A stretch of DNA of 50,051 bases from Streptomyces melanogenes (GCF_014649795.1 NZ_BMTS01000035.1:1-50051); one strand, 5' to 3'; shown: positions 24,635 to 33,489, numbered from the stretch's first letter. The notes: a model not told the origin generated them from the letters alone. Program-made: numbers and translations.

Positions 24635-25914
24635 CAGCGCGCACCCCCGAGCGGCAGTGTGGCCAGCATGCCCGGCAGCTGTTCGCGGTCCAGGCGCACC
24701 AGGCCGGTCTTCACACCGCGCGCGGTGCGCTCCAGCTCCCGGCGGGCGGAGACCAGTTCCTCGTCGCTGCGGCCGGTGATCCGGACGTGTCCGGTGAGCG
24801 TGACCTCCTGTCGGTCGCCGGCCGCCAGCGTCAGGCTGAACGTGGTGGCGAGCGCGGGCAGCGAGGTCAGCAGGGCGACCAGCTGCGGCATCGAGGCCCC
24901 GCCGCCGCCCAGTTGGGGCCAGCGGCCCACCCAGTACGTCGTGTGGCGGCGGTCGTCGCAGCGCCAGGTCCTGGCCGTCTCCTGGGTGCGCCGCCCGGGC
25001 GTGCCCGCGCGGCCGGCCTGGGTGATCGCCATCGGGTTGGCGCAGGTCGAGGTGGCGATGGCGCCGGTCAGCTCCTGCTCGGTGAGCACCGTCGTACGGA
25101 ACCCGGCGCCGGTGAGCCGGCTCGCCAGCTGGTCCGCCGCGCGCACCAGGCACTTCTGGGCGCCGGTCAGACCGCCGCCGCGCGCCGCCACCGCCTCCGG
25201 GCACAGCTCGGGGTCGAGCTTGAGCGCGATCCAGGTGATGCGCACCGCGGGCGAGCCCGTCTGCGCCTGCAGCGGTGCGTAGTTGCGGGCGGCCACCGAC
25301 TGCTGCGGCAGGTGCGGGGCGGGCGCGGGCTGGGTGTGCTGGACGATCTGCGCGGACTCCAGGCGGATGCCGTCGACGTCCAGCGCGTCCCGCACCAGCG
25401 TCACCGGCAGCGGGCGGGCGCCGCGCTCGGGGCGCAGCGCCGTGGCGTCCATCTCGACCTGGAGGACGGCGGTGAGGAAGGTGCCGTCGCCGACCATGCC
25501 GACGGGGCGGCGGTCGCGGTCGCCGAACGTGTACGTCCGCAGGGCCGGGTCGCACTCCACCGCCGGGGCGAAGCCCGGTTCCGTGCCCTCCGGGACCGGC
25601 AGGCTCGCCGCCCTGCGCGTACGCGCGCGCAGCGCGAGCACCGTGCCCAGCCACTCGGGCAGCGAGCGGCGGTGGCGGCGGACGACCGCGAGCAGCACGA
25701 GCAGCGCGGCGACCACACCGGCGGGTACCAACATCAGCGTGTCGATCACCCACGCGACGAGCAGCACGGCGGCGGCCAGCTCGACGAGCACGAGTTGTTG
25801 CAGTCGGAACGACCCGAAGTGGCCGGGCCGGGCCTTGAGACGGGGGGCGGAGGCTCCCTGGGCGGGGGCCGACGGACCGGCGGCGGCAGGCCGCACACGC
25901 GTCGCGGACGCCAT
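24634..25914 (-). CDS. eccE: Type VII secretion protein EccE
   Basis: 426 residues. EccE is a membrane component at the edge of the ESX core complex. Two adjacent membrane helices lie near the N terminus (LVLVELAAAVLLVAWVI and VPAGVVAALLVLLAVV), followed by a basic RRHRRSLPEW junction and a large cytosolic domain, the standard EccE plan. The domain has the family features FGDRDRRPVGMVGDGTF and late TFSLTLAAG strands. I chose ATG 25914, close behind GGTGGAG; ATG 25932 and GTG 25917 are in frame and cannot be excluded. It is the first gene of the leftward set and is divergent from eccB across 207 bases, which probably hold both promoters, though I see no convincing hexamers. Confidence 0.85.
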   Translation of the reverse strand: MASATRVRPAAAGPSAPAQGASAPRLKARPGHFGSFRLQQLVLVELAAAVLLVAWVIDTLMLVPAGVVAALLVLLAVVRRHRRSLPEWLGTVLALRARTRRAASLPVPEGTEPGFAPAVECDPALRTYTFGDRDRRPVGMVGDGTFLTAVLQVEMDATALRPERGARPLPVTLVRDALDVDGIRLESAQIVQHTQPAPAPHLPQQSVAARNYAPLQAQTGSPAVRITWIALKLDPELCPEAVAARGGGLTGAQKCLVRAADQLASRLTGAGFRTTVLTEQELTGAIATSTCANPMAITQAGRAGTPGRRTQETARTWRCDDRRHTTYWVGRWPQLGGGGASMPQLVALLTSLPALATTFSLTLAAGDRQEVTLTGHVRITGRSDEELVSARRELERTARGVKTGLVRLDREQLPGMLATLPLGGAR

Positions 25915-26121
25915 CACTCCACCACCCCCCATTCGTGCGCAAGCACCCAAAACATCCGGATTCCCCCAGCTCGGCAAGGGGTCTTGACGGCGGCTTCACC
26001 CTACCCGCCCCACAGGCACCCTCGGTCAACAGGCATAGTAGGGGGCCGGTCTGACAATCGAGGCCCGGGGACCGCAGGACCAGGTCCGATCAGGGGGCCG
26101 CGCGGGGAGAGACAGAGGCGC

Positions 26122-27675
26122 ATGGCATCACGGCGGGACGAGCTCAACGCGTACACCTTTGCGAAGAAGCGCACGGTGGCGGCGTTTCTGCAACCGTCTC
26201 CCACGGGCACGGAGGAAGGTGCTCCGCGCCCGCTGAAGGCCATCGTGCCGAGCGTGATCGTGGCCGCGCTCTGCCTCGCCGGCTTCGGCGCCTGGGGGAT
26301 GTTCAAGCCCAAGGCGCCGCAGGGCTGGGACACCCCGGGCACCAAGGTGATCGTCGGCAAGCAGTCGACGACCCGTTACGTCGTCCTGTCCACCGGCAAG
26401 GGCAAGGACAAGAAGGTCCTGCTGCACCCGGTGCTCAACCTGGCCTCGGCGCGGCTGCTGCTCGATCCGCAGAAGTTCGACGTCATCCAGGTCAGCGACG
26501 ACATCCTGGACTCGGGCAAGCTCTCACGCGGCCCGATCCTGGGCATTCCGTACGCCCCGGACCGCTTGCCCGCCGCGAGCGAGGCCGGAAAGGCCAAGCG
26601 CTGGGCGGTCTGCGAGCAGCCCGGCGGCGGCAAGGACTCGGTCCAGAAGGCCGCGTTCGTCTTCGCCGACCGCGACTTCAAGCTGACCGACGACAAGCGC
26701 CGCCTCACCGGCGGCCAGGTCCTCTACGTCCAGGGCCAGAAGAACAAGGCCCGTTACGTGGTGGACGCCAAGGGCACCAAGTACCTGGTCAAGGGCAACC
26801 CCGGCGATCTGCTGGCCCGTACCCTCTTCGACGCCTCCGAGCAGCCGCAGCAGGTCACCGACGACTGGCTGGCGACCCTGGGCGACGGCACCCCGGTGGA
26901 CTTCCCGGAGATCCCCGGCCAGGCCGGCTCCCCGGCGGCCACCGGCGGCGGTCTCTCGCCGGACCTCGACAAGGTCGGCATGGTGCTGAGCGCCCAGACC
27001 GGCGCGGGCCTCCAGCAGTACGTAGTACTGAAGGGGAAGGTGCAGCCCGTCTCCGACTTCACGGCCTGGCTGCTGCTCAACTCGCCGCAGAACACCAGGC
27101 TCGGCATGCACGGCACGGTGAAGGCCGTCGACGCGGCCTCGATCGCGCCGACCACAGAGTTCTTCGGCGCCGCCAACAACTGGCCCGACAAGAAGGCGAA
27201 GCAGGTCAACGCGGGCGGTGGCGCGGCCGCCTCGGGCGCGCGCAGCACCGTGTGCAGCGTGCTGCGCAAGGTCGACGACAAGGGCAACACCACCCTGTCC
27301 ACCTGGGCAGGCACCGAGTACCCGGCGGCCATCACCGCGGGCGGCACCAGCACGTACGTCACCCCCGGAACCGGCCTGCTCTACACGCAGGTGCAGGGCA
27401 AGCAGACCAAGCCGGACGGCTCGCTGTTCCTGGTCACCGACACCGGACTGCGGTACGCGGTGCAGGCCAACGGCGACAGTGACGCCGCCCGCTCCGACAT
27501 CGGCGCCGGCGACCAGCAGAAGCCCGACGACGGCCGCCCCGAGCCGAGCCAGGCGCAGCAGCGCCTCGGATACGAGAAGGTCACCCCGGCCCTGGTGCCC
27601 ATCAACTGGTCGGAGTTCCTGTCCAAGGGCCCCCGGCTCGACACCAACAGCGCCCGCCAGCCCCAGGGCTCGTAG
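26122..27675 (+). CDS. eccB: Type VII secretion protein EccB
   Basis: 517 residues. EccB is a single-span membrane protein with a large extracytoplasmic domain, part of the ESX core complex with EccC, D and E. The N terminus has the hallmark RRDELNAYTFAKKRTVAAFL, then a membrane helix at about 40-61 (AIVPSVIVAALCLAGFGAWG), then the repeat-rich outer domain (four R-repeat units in known structures) with paired cysteines (the CEQPGG and VCSVLRK regions). ATG 26122 has AGAGACAGAGG upstream. The mycosin gene begins 15 bases after the stop, and the two are almost certainly one transcript. The C-terminal segment ending in NWSEFLSKGPRL is family-typical. Confidence 0.93.
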   Translation: MASRRDELNAYTFAKKRTVAAFLQPSPTGTEEGAPRPLKAIVPSVIVAALCLAGFGAWGMFKPKAPQGWDTPGTKVIVGKQSTTRYVVLSTGKGKDKKVLLHPVLNLASARLLLDPQKFDVIQVSDDILDSGKLSRGPILGIPYAPDRLPAASEAGKAKRWAVCEQPGGGKDSVQKAAFVFADRDFKLTDDKRRLTGGQVLYVQGQKNKARYVVDAKGTKYLVKGNPGDLLARTLFDASEQPQQVTDDWLATLGDGTPVDFPEIPGQAGSPAATGGGLSPDLDKVGMVLSAQTGAGLQQYVVLKGKVQPVSDFTAWLLLNSPQNTRLGMHGTVKAVDAASIAPTTEFFGAANNWPDKKAKQVNAGGGAAASGARSTVCSVLRKVDDKGNTTLSTWAGTEYPAAITAGGTSTYVTPGTGLLYTQVQGKQTKPDGSLFLVTDTGLRYAVQANGDSDAARSDIGAGDQQKPDDGRPEPSQAQQRLGYEKVTPALVPINWSEFLSKGPRLDTNSARQPQGS

Positions 27676-27690
27676 GGAGGACTGACGTCA

Positions 27691-28995
27691 GTGTCGATGC
27701 TGAAGCCATTCAGGAAGCCGGTGCTGGTGGGCGTGGCCACGGCCGTCGCCGCGCTGGCGCTCGCCCCGTCCGCGTACGCCGCACCCGTGCCGCCCGCCCT
27801 CGGCATCGACGGCAGCGGCGAGTGCACCTTCCCCATGAAGAAGCAGATCGAGGGTCGCCCCTGGTCGCTCCAGCGGGTGCTCTTCGACGAGCTGTGGCAG
27901 GACACCAAGGGCAAGGGCGTACGGGTCGCGGTCATCGACACCGGTGTCGACATCGCCAACCCGCAGCTGAAGTCCGCGGTCGACGCCAAGAGCGGCGCGG
28001 ACTACCTCAAGCCCGAGAAGGACGGTTCGGGCGAGCAGAACGACAAGCGCGGCAAGACCGGCGGCACGGTCGACGAGGTCGGCCACGGCACCAAGGTCGC
28101 GGGCATCATCGCCGCGCGCCCGCGCGCGGGCACCGGCTTCGTGGGACTTGCGCCCGAGGCCACGATCATCCCGATCCGCCAGAACGACGAGAAGAACAGC
28201 GGCAAGACGGACACGATGGCGAAGGCCATCGACCACGCCATCGCGCAGCACGCCGACGTCATCAACATCTCGCAGGACACGACCGAGCCGCAGGGCCCCA
28301 ACTCGGACCTCGCGAGGGCCGTCCGGCGGGCGCTCGACAAGCAGATCGTGGTGGTCGCCTCGGCGGGCAACGACGGCATGGACGGCAAAGCGAAGGACAC
28401 CTACCCGGCGGCCTTCCCGGGCGTCCTCGCGGTCGCGTCCTCGGACCGCAACAACGAGCGCGCGGTGTTCTCGCAGCCGGGCACGTTCGTGGGGGTCGCG
28501 GCGCCGGGCGTCGACGTCGTCTCGACCGTGCCGGGCAACGGCCAGTGCTCGGACAACGGAACGAGCTTCTCCGCCCCGTACGTCGCCGGGGTCGCCGCGC
28601 TGCTGCGCGCGAAGTACCCGTACGCGAGCACGAAGTGGACCGCCGCGCAGATCATCGCGCGGATCGAGCAGACGGCCGAGCGTTCGGTCAACGGGCACGA
28701 CAACTTCGTCGGCTGGGGTGTGGTCGACCCGGTCCGCGCGGTGACCGACGACTCGCCCCCGGAGGCGGCCGCGCACCCGGACCCCGGCCCGGCCAAGGCC
28801 CAGGCTCCGGACGTGGCCGCGCTGGCGCTCTCCGAGACGCCCCAGGAGCGCAACGAGCGGTACGCCACGTACGCGTTGGGCATCGCCGCCCTGCTGGTGG
28901 CGGTGGTCGCGGGCACGGCGACGGTGATCCGGGACGCCCGGAAGCGGGGTTTGCAGAAGGTGAACGGGGCGAACGGCGTTTCGGGACGAACCTGA
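27691..28995 (+). CDS. mycP: Mycosin (type VII secretion-associated S8 serine protease), first copy
   Basis: 434 residues. Membrane-anchored subtilisin-like protease that stabilises ESX core complexes. A signal peptide ends at about PSAYA (residue 30). The catalytic triad is complete: Asp83 in AVIDTGVD, His132 in GHGTKVAG, Ser292 in GTSFSAPYVAG. Cysteines CTF and QCS (about residues 46 and 286) fit the mycosin disulfide. A C-terminal membrane helix YALGIAALLVAVVAGTATV (about 392-410) and short basic tail complete the family plan. GTG 27691 is chosen because GGAGGA lies 9 bases upstream; ATG 27697 is possible. It is co-transcribed with eccB. A second mycosin lies at 31076-32287. Confidence 0.92.
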   Translation: MSMLKPFRKPVLVGVATAVAALALAPSAYAAPVPPALGIDGSGECTFPMKKQIEGRPWSLQRVLFDELWQDTKGKGVRVAVIDTGVDIANPQLKSAVDAKSGADYLKPEKDGSGEQNDKRGKTGGTVDEVGHGTKVAGIIAARPRAGTGFVGLAPEATIIPIRQNDEKNSGKTDTMAKAIDHAIAQHADVINISQDTTEPQGPNSDLARAVRRALDKQIVVVASAGNDGMDGKAKDTYPAAFPGVLAVASSDRNNERAVFSQPGTFVGVAAPGVDVVSTVPGNGQCSDNGTSFSAPYVAGVAALLRAKYPYASTKWTAAQIIARIEQTAERSVNGHDNFVGWGVVDPVRAVTDDSPPEAAAHPDPGPAKAQAPDVAALALSETPQERNERYATYALGIAALLVAVVAGTATVIRDARKRGLQKVNGANGVSGRT

Positions 28996-29147
28996 GACGT
29001 CTTTGAGTACGGATACTCATTCGGCTCCGAAACCGGAGTGACTAGAGTGATCACATGCTTCGCGCGCTTCACGAGTGTGACGAAGCGGCAGCGGTAGCGC
29101 GGCACCAGTGGCACAGCGGTGTCGACGGGGATTCACGGGGAGGAACA

Positions 29148-29648
29148 GTGGCCGAGCCGAACGGTGGCGGCAACGGCGGCAAGGGCAACGGCGGCGGAAA
29201 GCCGGACCTCGGCGTCGACGGGGTGAGCCTCGCCGACTTCAAGGGCCGCATGGAGGAACTGCTGCGCAGCCTGGACAAGTCCCCGGCCCGCCACACCAAG
29301 ATCGCCGACCAGCGGGTGCAGCCCGAGGCGTACGGCAAGGGGTTCGCGGCCGCGGACGAGCTGCACAAGGCGTACGACAAGGTCCGTACGAACCTGGAGC
29401 GGCTCACCAAGATCTTCGGTGAGCAGATCGAGGGCATGGGCATCGCGGTGCACATCGCGGACAAGGGCTACGGCGGCATCGACGTGGACGAGGCCCACCG
29501 CTACCAGGCCATCCGCAAGGAGACGGAGAAGTACTACGAGACTCCGGCGGCCGGTACGAAGCCGGGAGACCAGGGTCCGGGTGCGAATCCGGGTACGAAG
29601 CAGCCGCCCGCCAAGGGCAACGACGCCGACTCCGGCGGCCTGAAGTAA
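29148..29648 (+). CDS. Helical T7SS substrate-like protein with YxxxD motif
   Basis: 166 residues: a Gly/Asn-rich first 20, then a helical hairpin (about 26-105) and a Pro/Gly-rich tail. YGGID (108-112) lies directly after the second helix, where the YxxxD/E export signal sits in EsxB- and PE-type proteins. There is no WxG, but the next gene encodes a protein that has one, as in PE/PPE pairs. GTG 29148 has GGGGAGGA upstream; an in-frame ATG 29055 would add an unrelated-looking N terminus. It starts 152 bases after the mycosin gene; that gap holds a small palindrome GAGTACGGATACTC and a possible -10 TAGAGT (29043-29048). Family name not recognised. Confidence 0.65.
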   Translation: MAEPNGGGNGGKGNGGGKPDLGVDGVSLADFKGRMEELLRSLDKSPARHTKIADQRVQPEAYGKGFAAADELHKAYDKVRTNLERLTKIFGEQIEGMGIAVHIADKGYGGIDVDEAHRYQAIRKETEKYYETPAAGTKPGDQGPGANPGTKQPPAKGNDADSGGLK

Positions 29649-29662
29649 AGGGGGGCACAACG

Positions 29663-31036
29663 ATGGCGACGGACGAGTTCGAGGGCATGACCCTCGAAGC
29701 CCTCAACGCGATGCTGGCCTCGGCCAAGCCGGGCGAACTGACCGGCGCGGCCGAGACGCTGGCCGCCGCGGCGCCCGACATCGCGGACATCGCGCGGGAC
29801 CTGCGCTGGTACATCGACCAGGTCAAGTGGCACGGCGCCGGTGGCGACGCGTTCCGCGAGTGGGGCCGCGGCATGATCTCGGAAACGCTGGTGCTGAGCG
29901 AGTACGCCGGGGCCGTCGGCCAGGAGATGGCCCGCGCGGGCCAGGCCCTGACCGAGGCGAAGGCGGCGGTCCCGGCGTCGGACGGCATGTGCTACGCCGA
30001 CCCGGAGAAGGAGAAGGCCCGCCTGAAGGCGGTGGGGCCGAAGACGAACGAGGCGATCAATGCGCTGAATCGGCTGGCGTCGTTCTACAACACGTCGAAG
30101 GATCGGATTTCGGCGCAGCCTGAGCCTAAGTTTGCGCCGTTGCCGGTCCAGCGCAGTGGCGACGAGTCCGCCTACGGGACGAGTTCGTCCTACGGCGGCG
30201 GCCCCTCCGCCGCGCACAGCGGTAGCGGCGGTGTCGTGGGCGGGGCGTCCTACGCGCCTTCCGGCTCAACGGGGCACCACACCACGGCTGGTAACGCGAC
30301 AGTGACCCCCGGCTCGGCGGTTACGGCACCTTCCGGTGTGCACCAGCCGGTGGGAACCTCCATCGACTCCGTCACCATGACTCCGCCCCCGGAGACCACG
30401 ACGCGGCCCACTGGGCCTGCCGTTCCCACTCCGACACATGTCGGACCGACGCCTGTTCTCACCCCGCCTCCCGTCCTGCCGGGTCCGCTCGGCAAGAGCG
30501 GTCTGGAGCGGCCGACCACGACGACCCGTGTGCCCGGCGAGGGACCGGCCACCGGTCGTTCGACGGGCGGTCTGCGCGGTCCGGGTATCGCTCGTCCGAG
30601 TGGTCCGCCGGGCACCACGCGCGGTATCACCCCCGAGGGCATCAGCGGCGGGCGTCCCACACCGATGACCGGCCGTGGCTCGACGCCCCGGCTTCCGATG
30701 GGCACGGTCGTCGGCGAGGAGCGCGCCGGAACCGGTATGGGCCGTGGGCCCATGGGCGGCGGTATGGGCCACGGCCCCGGCGGCCAGGCGCGTGGCGCGA
30801 CGGGCATGGGCGGTCGCAGGCTGGCTTCCGAGCCGGGTGGAACTGTTGGGGCCCCGCGTGCGTCTCTCGGCGGGCGTGGTGAATTCACCCCCGGTGGTAC
30901 GGGGTTGGTGAACGGCAACAAGCGAGGCACGGACCGGCGTCGTTCCACTTCTTCCGAGGCCCCCGACTACCTGGTCGAGGACGAGGAGACGTGGGCGATG
31001 GACCACCGCAAGGTCGTCCCGCCGGTGGTCGACTGA
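29663..31036 (+). CDS. WxG/PPE-like T7SS substrate with Pro/Gly-rich tail and C-terminal YLVED
   Basis: 457 residues. The first 150 are a four-helix, WXG100/PPE-like domain with WHG at 56-58 in QVKWHGAGGDAFREWG. From about 165 to 420 the sequence is Pro/Gly/Thr/Arg-rich and disordered-looking, as in many PPE and EspB-like proteins. The C terminus is charged and ends DYLVEDEETW (435-444), containing a YxxxD pattern (436-440) far from the helical domain. It follows the YxxxD-bearing helical gene by 14 bases and precedes the second mycosin by 39, a natural substrate pair plus protease. Codon use is a little less GC-extreme around 30050-30140 but the frame is intact. Exact function unknown. Confidence 0.72.
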   Translation: MATDEFEGMTLEALNAMLASAKPGELTGAAETLAAAAPDIADIARDLRWYIDQVKWHGAGGDAFREWGRGMISETLVLSEYAGAVGQEMARAGQALTEAKAAVPASDGMCYADPEKEKARLKAVGPKTNEAINALNRLASFYNTSKDRISAQPEPKFAPLPVQRSGDESAYGTSSSYGGGPSAAHSGSGGVVGGASYAPSGSTGHHTTAGNATVTPGSAVTAPSGVHQPVGTSIDSVTMTPPPETTTRPTGPAVPTPTHVGPTPVLTPPPVLPGPLGKSGLERPTTTTRVPGEGPATGRSTGGLRGPGIARPSGPPGTTRGITPEGISGGRPTPMTGRGSTPRLPMGTVVGEERAGTGMGRGPMGGGMGHGPGGQARGATGMGGRRLASEPGGTVGAPRASLGGRGEFTPGGTGLVNGNKRGTDRRRSTSSEAPDYLVEDEETWAMDHRKVVPPVVD

Positions 31037-31075
31037 CGTACGCAAACCATCGCCGCTCAAGGAGTCCGCAGTCCC

Positions 31076-32287
31076 ATGTTCAGCTCAGCCCGCTCGGTGC
31101 GCAGCCGCTCGGCACTTCTCGGTGCCGCGGTGGCTGCCGCGCTGGCCTGCTGCGTCGGCACCGCGCCGACGGCGCTGGCCGACGACATGCGGTCCAAGCA
31201 GTGGTACCTGGACGCGATGGACGCGGACGCCATGTGGAAGGTCAGCACCGGTTCCGGGGTCACGGTGGCGGTCGTCGACAGCGGTGTCGACGACACCGTT
31301 CCGGAACTCAAGGGCCGTGTCCTGCCGGGCAAGAACATCGACCAGCCGGCGAAGAGTGCCCGCGAGGACACCAACCGGCACGGGACGAACATGGGGCTGC
31401 TCATCGCGGGCAGCGGTGCGCAGGGCGGGGTCAAGGGGCTCGCTCCCGGGGCCAAGGTCCTTCCGGTGAAGGCCTACGAGAACGTCCTGCCGGGGCTGAA
31501 GGTCGTCTCGCTGGGCATTCGCGCCGCCGCGGACACCGAGGCCAAGATCATCAGTGTGTCGTTGGGCGGCTCGCCCAACGGCGCCGAGGACGCCGAACTC
31601 AAGTCGGCGGTCGACTACGCCCTCAAGAAGGGCAAGCTGATCTTTGCGGCAGCGGGCAACGACGAACTCGACCGCATCGACCACCCAGGGGCGTACCCCG
31701 GTGTCGTCGCGGTGAGTGCCATCGACTCCAAGGGCAAGGTCGCGCAGTGGTCCAACCACGGTGCAGGCGTGGGGCTCGCGGCCCCGGGCGATGAGATCCC
31801 CGGGTACTGCACGCGTGGCGCCGGGTACTGCGCTTCCCACGGCACCAGCCAAGCCACCGCCCTAACCTCCGCCACAGCCGCCCTCATCTGGTCCGCCCAC
31901 CCCGACTGGACCGGCAACCAGGTGCTGCGCGTGATGATGGAGACCGCCGGGCACAACGGCAAGGTGCCCAGCCAGTACATCGGCTACGGCACCGTCCGCC
32001 CCGCCCAGGTCCTCCTCAAGGGGAACGGCAACCCGGGCCCCGCAGACGTGAATCCGCTGCTCGCCGCCCGAGGCGGCGCAGCCACGACTTCCCCCTCTCC
32101 CGCAGACACAGCAGACAAGGGGGCAGGCAGTGGCGACCAGGAGAAGCCGCAGGCCGGTAAGGCCGCGGACGCGGAGTCCGAGGACAAGGACTCCGCGCCC
32201 TGGACCGTCATCGCCATCATCGCCGCGCTCGTCGTCCTCATCGGCGGCGCCGTCGCGGCGGTACGTGTACGCAACAAGCGAGCGTGA
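31076..32287 (+). CDS. Mycosin-like S8 serine protease, second copy
   Basis: 403 residues. A signal peptide ends at about TALA (36). The triad is Asp68 in AVVDSGVDD, His102 in NRHGTNMG, Ser258 in GTSQATALTSATAAL. A C-terminal membrane helix TVIAIIAALVVLIGGAVAAV follows a charged Asp/Glu/Lys-rich linker. So it is membrane-anchored, like the mycosin at 27691, but clearly diverged: the His motif is HGTNMGLL rather than HGTKVAG and the Ser motif lacks the Pro. The start ATG 31076 has AAGGAG 12 bases upstream. Its place between the PPE-like gene and the WXG100 pair suggests it processes substrates, or serves the machine alongside the first copy. Confidence 0.88.
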   Translation: MFSSARSVRSRSALLGAAVAAALACCVGTAPTALADDMRSKQWYLDAMDADAMWKVSTGSGVTVAVVDSGVDDTVPELKGRVLPGKNIDQPAKSAREDTNRHGTNMGLLIAGSGAQGGVKGLAPGAKVLPVKAYENVLPGLKVVSLGIRAAADTEAKIISVSLGGSPNGAEDAELKSAVDYALKKGKLIFAAAGNDELDRIDHPGAYPGVVAVSAIDSKGKVAQWSNHGAGVGLAAPGDEIPGYCTRGAGYCASHGTSQATALTSATAALIWSAHPDWTGNQVLRVMMETAGHNGKVPSQYIGYGTVRPAQVLLKGNGNPGPADVNPLLAARGGAATTSPSPADTADKGAGSGDQEKPQAGKAADAESEDKDSAPWTVIAIIAALVVLIGGAVAAVRVRNKRA

Positions 32288-32320
32288 TCACTCGCTCGGA
32301 CACTCACGAGAGGGAAGACA

Positions 32321-32686
32321 ATGAGCTCCAACCCCGGTGGTCAGAGCATTGGCTACGAGGCCGTCACCAAGGCCAAGAACGCCATTGAGGAAACCGCCCA
32401 CGACATGAGCCAGCAGATCCGCGTCCTGGCCGACGCGATCGCCACGGTCGGGGCCGGCTGGACCGGTTCCGGTGCCAACCAGTTCGTGACCGCCCAGGAC
32501 ACGCTGAACCGGCGCCACGACGACATCCGCCGCAAGCTGGACGTCCTGTACAACGCCGTGATCGGTACGAAGAACCTCAACCAGGAGAACGACGCGGAGG
32601 TCGACGCCGCGTTCCGGGCGCTCAACGCGGAGGGCGGCGCCGCCAGCGGCGGCGTGCCCAACACCTCCGGCCTGAACAACCTCTAG
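32321..32686 (+). CDS. esxA: WXG100 protein, EsxA-like
   Basis: 121 residues, a helix-turn-helix hairpin with WTG at 47-49 in GAGWTGSGANQF, the canonical WXG100 turn, and a flexible Gly/Ala/Asn tail. No clear YxxxD is seen after the second helix, so it would depend on a partner for export, as EsxA does on EsxB. It follows the second mycosin by 33 bases, with GAGAGGGAAGAC upstream, and precedes the next WXG100 gene by 97. In S. coelicolor an EsxA/EsxB pair of this region is secreted and needed for normal sporulation; the assignment of this copy as A rather than B rests on the missing motif only. Confidence 0.78.
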   Translation: MSSNPGGQSIGYEAVTKAKNAIEETAHDMSQQIRVLADAIATVGAGWTGSGANQFVTAQDTLNRRHDDIRRKLDVLYNAVIGTKNLNQENDAEVDAAFRALNAEGGAASGGVPNTSGLNNL

Positions 32687-32783
32687 GCACTGCCGCAAGG
32701 CACCCGGCCGGCGCCGCACGCACGCGCCGCGGGTCATCCGCGTACGTACGCATCCAGCAGTTCAGACTTCACGAGGAGCAGAC

Positions 32784-33092
32784 ATGGGCGACTTGGGTCC
32801 CGACCTCAAGATTCGGTATGAGAACGTCCAGGAGATCGCGAACAGCATCCGCGCCATCTCCAAGCGCATCACGGACGACCTCGGGCGCATGGAGGCGGCG
32901 GTCAACGTCGTCGCCAACACCTGGGACGGCGAGGCGCACGGCCAGTACCTGAAGGTCCAGAAGGACTACCGGGCCGACGCGCACGACATCCAGATGACGC
33001 TGGAGAAGATCGCCAAGACGATCGAGACCGGCAAGGAGAGCTACCACGCGACCGACCTCAAGGCGTCGCGGCTGTTCACCGAGAGCTACTGA
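32784..33092 (+). CDS. esxB: WXG100 protein with YxxxD export motif, EsxB-like
   Basis: 102 residues, a helical hairpin with WDG at 47-49 in ANTWDGEAHGQY and YHATD at 87-91 right after the second helix, which is the general ESX secretion signal YxxxD. Having both marks makes it the likely EsxB-type, ATPase-contacting partner of the gene before it. ATG 32784 has CGAGGAGCAG upstream. A perfect 16-bp terminator lies 22 bases after the stop, so the rightward run of secretion genes from eccB ends here. Confidence 0.8.
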   Translation: MGDLGPDLKIRYENVQEIANSIRAISKRITDDLGRMEAAVNVVANTWDGEAHGQYLKVQKDYRADAHDIQMTLEKIAKTIETGKESYHATDLKASRLFTESY

Positions 33093-33113
33093 TCCCGGGG
33101 ACAGGCACAGGGA

Positions 33114-33148
33114 AAGGGGGTCACGCCCGCGTCGGGCGTGACCCCCTT
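33114..33148. terminator. Bidirectional terminator between esxB-like and bldB-like genes
   Basis: AAGGGGGTCACGCCCG (33114-33129) and CGGGCGTGACCCCCTT (33133-33148) are a perfect 16-bp stem with a 3-base loop. T residues follow on the leftward strand and CTTCC on the rightward one, so it can end both convergent transcripts. Confidence 0.9.
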
Positions 33149-33177
33149 CCGTATGTACTGGAACGCCGCGCGAGCGC

Positions 33178-33411
33178 TCAGCGCAGGTCGAACTCGCCGT
33201 CCCTGGCCCCCAGGACGAACGCCGTCCACTCCGCCTCCGTGTACCGCAGCACGGTGTCCGGGTCGAGGGACGACCGCATCGCGACGGCGCCGCCGGGCAG
33301 ATGGGCGATCTCCACCCGCTCCTCCGCCTCCTCGGTGCCGGGCGCGCTCACCCACTCCACGCCCGTGATGTCCAGGGCGTACAGCTCTTCCTTCTCACGT
33401 TCGCTGCCCAT
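33178..33411 (-). CDS. bldB: BldB-like developmental regulator (DUF397 family)
   Basis: 77 residues. The pattern EWVSAPG ... ERVEIAHLPGGAVAMRSS, then DTVLRYTEAEWTAFVLGARDGEF, is the DUF397 fold; BldB is the best-known member and is required in S. coelicolor for aerial growth and antibiotic production. The position next to the ESX genes matches the S. coelicolor bldB neighbourhood, which is the main reason to name this copy bldB rather than another paralogue. An in-frame stop lies 21 bases upstream of ATG 33411 with no other start between, so the short length is real for this frame; GAAGGGAA provides the ribosome site. It is read leftward, separated from eccC by 78 bases. Confidence 0.65.
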   Translation of the reverse strand: MGSEREKEELYALDITGVEWVSAPGTEEAEERVEIAHLPGGAVAMRSSLDPDTVLRYTEAEWTAFVLGARDGEFDLR

Positions 33412-33489
33412 GTAGCACGTTCCCTTCGAAGTTCAGTGCCTGTCAGCGTAGTTGGAGCGGGCGGCTCGCACCGCCCGTTCCTCCTACTG

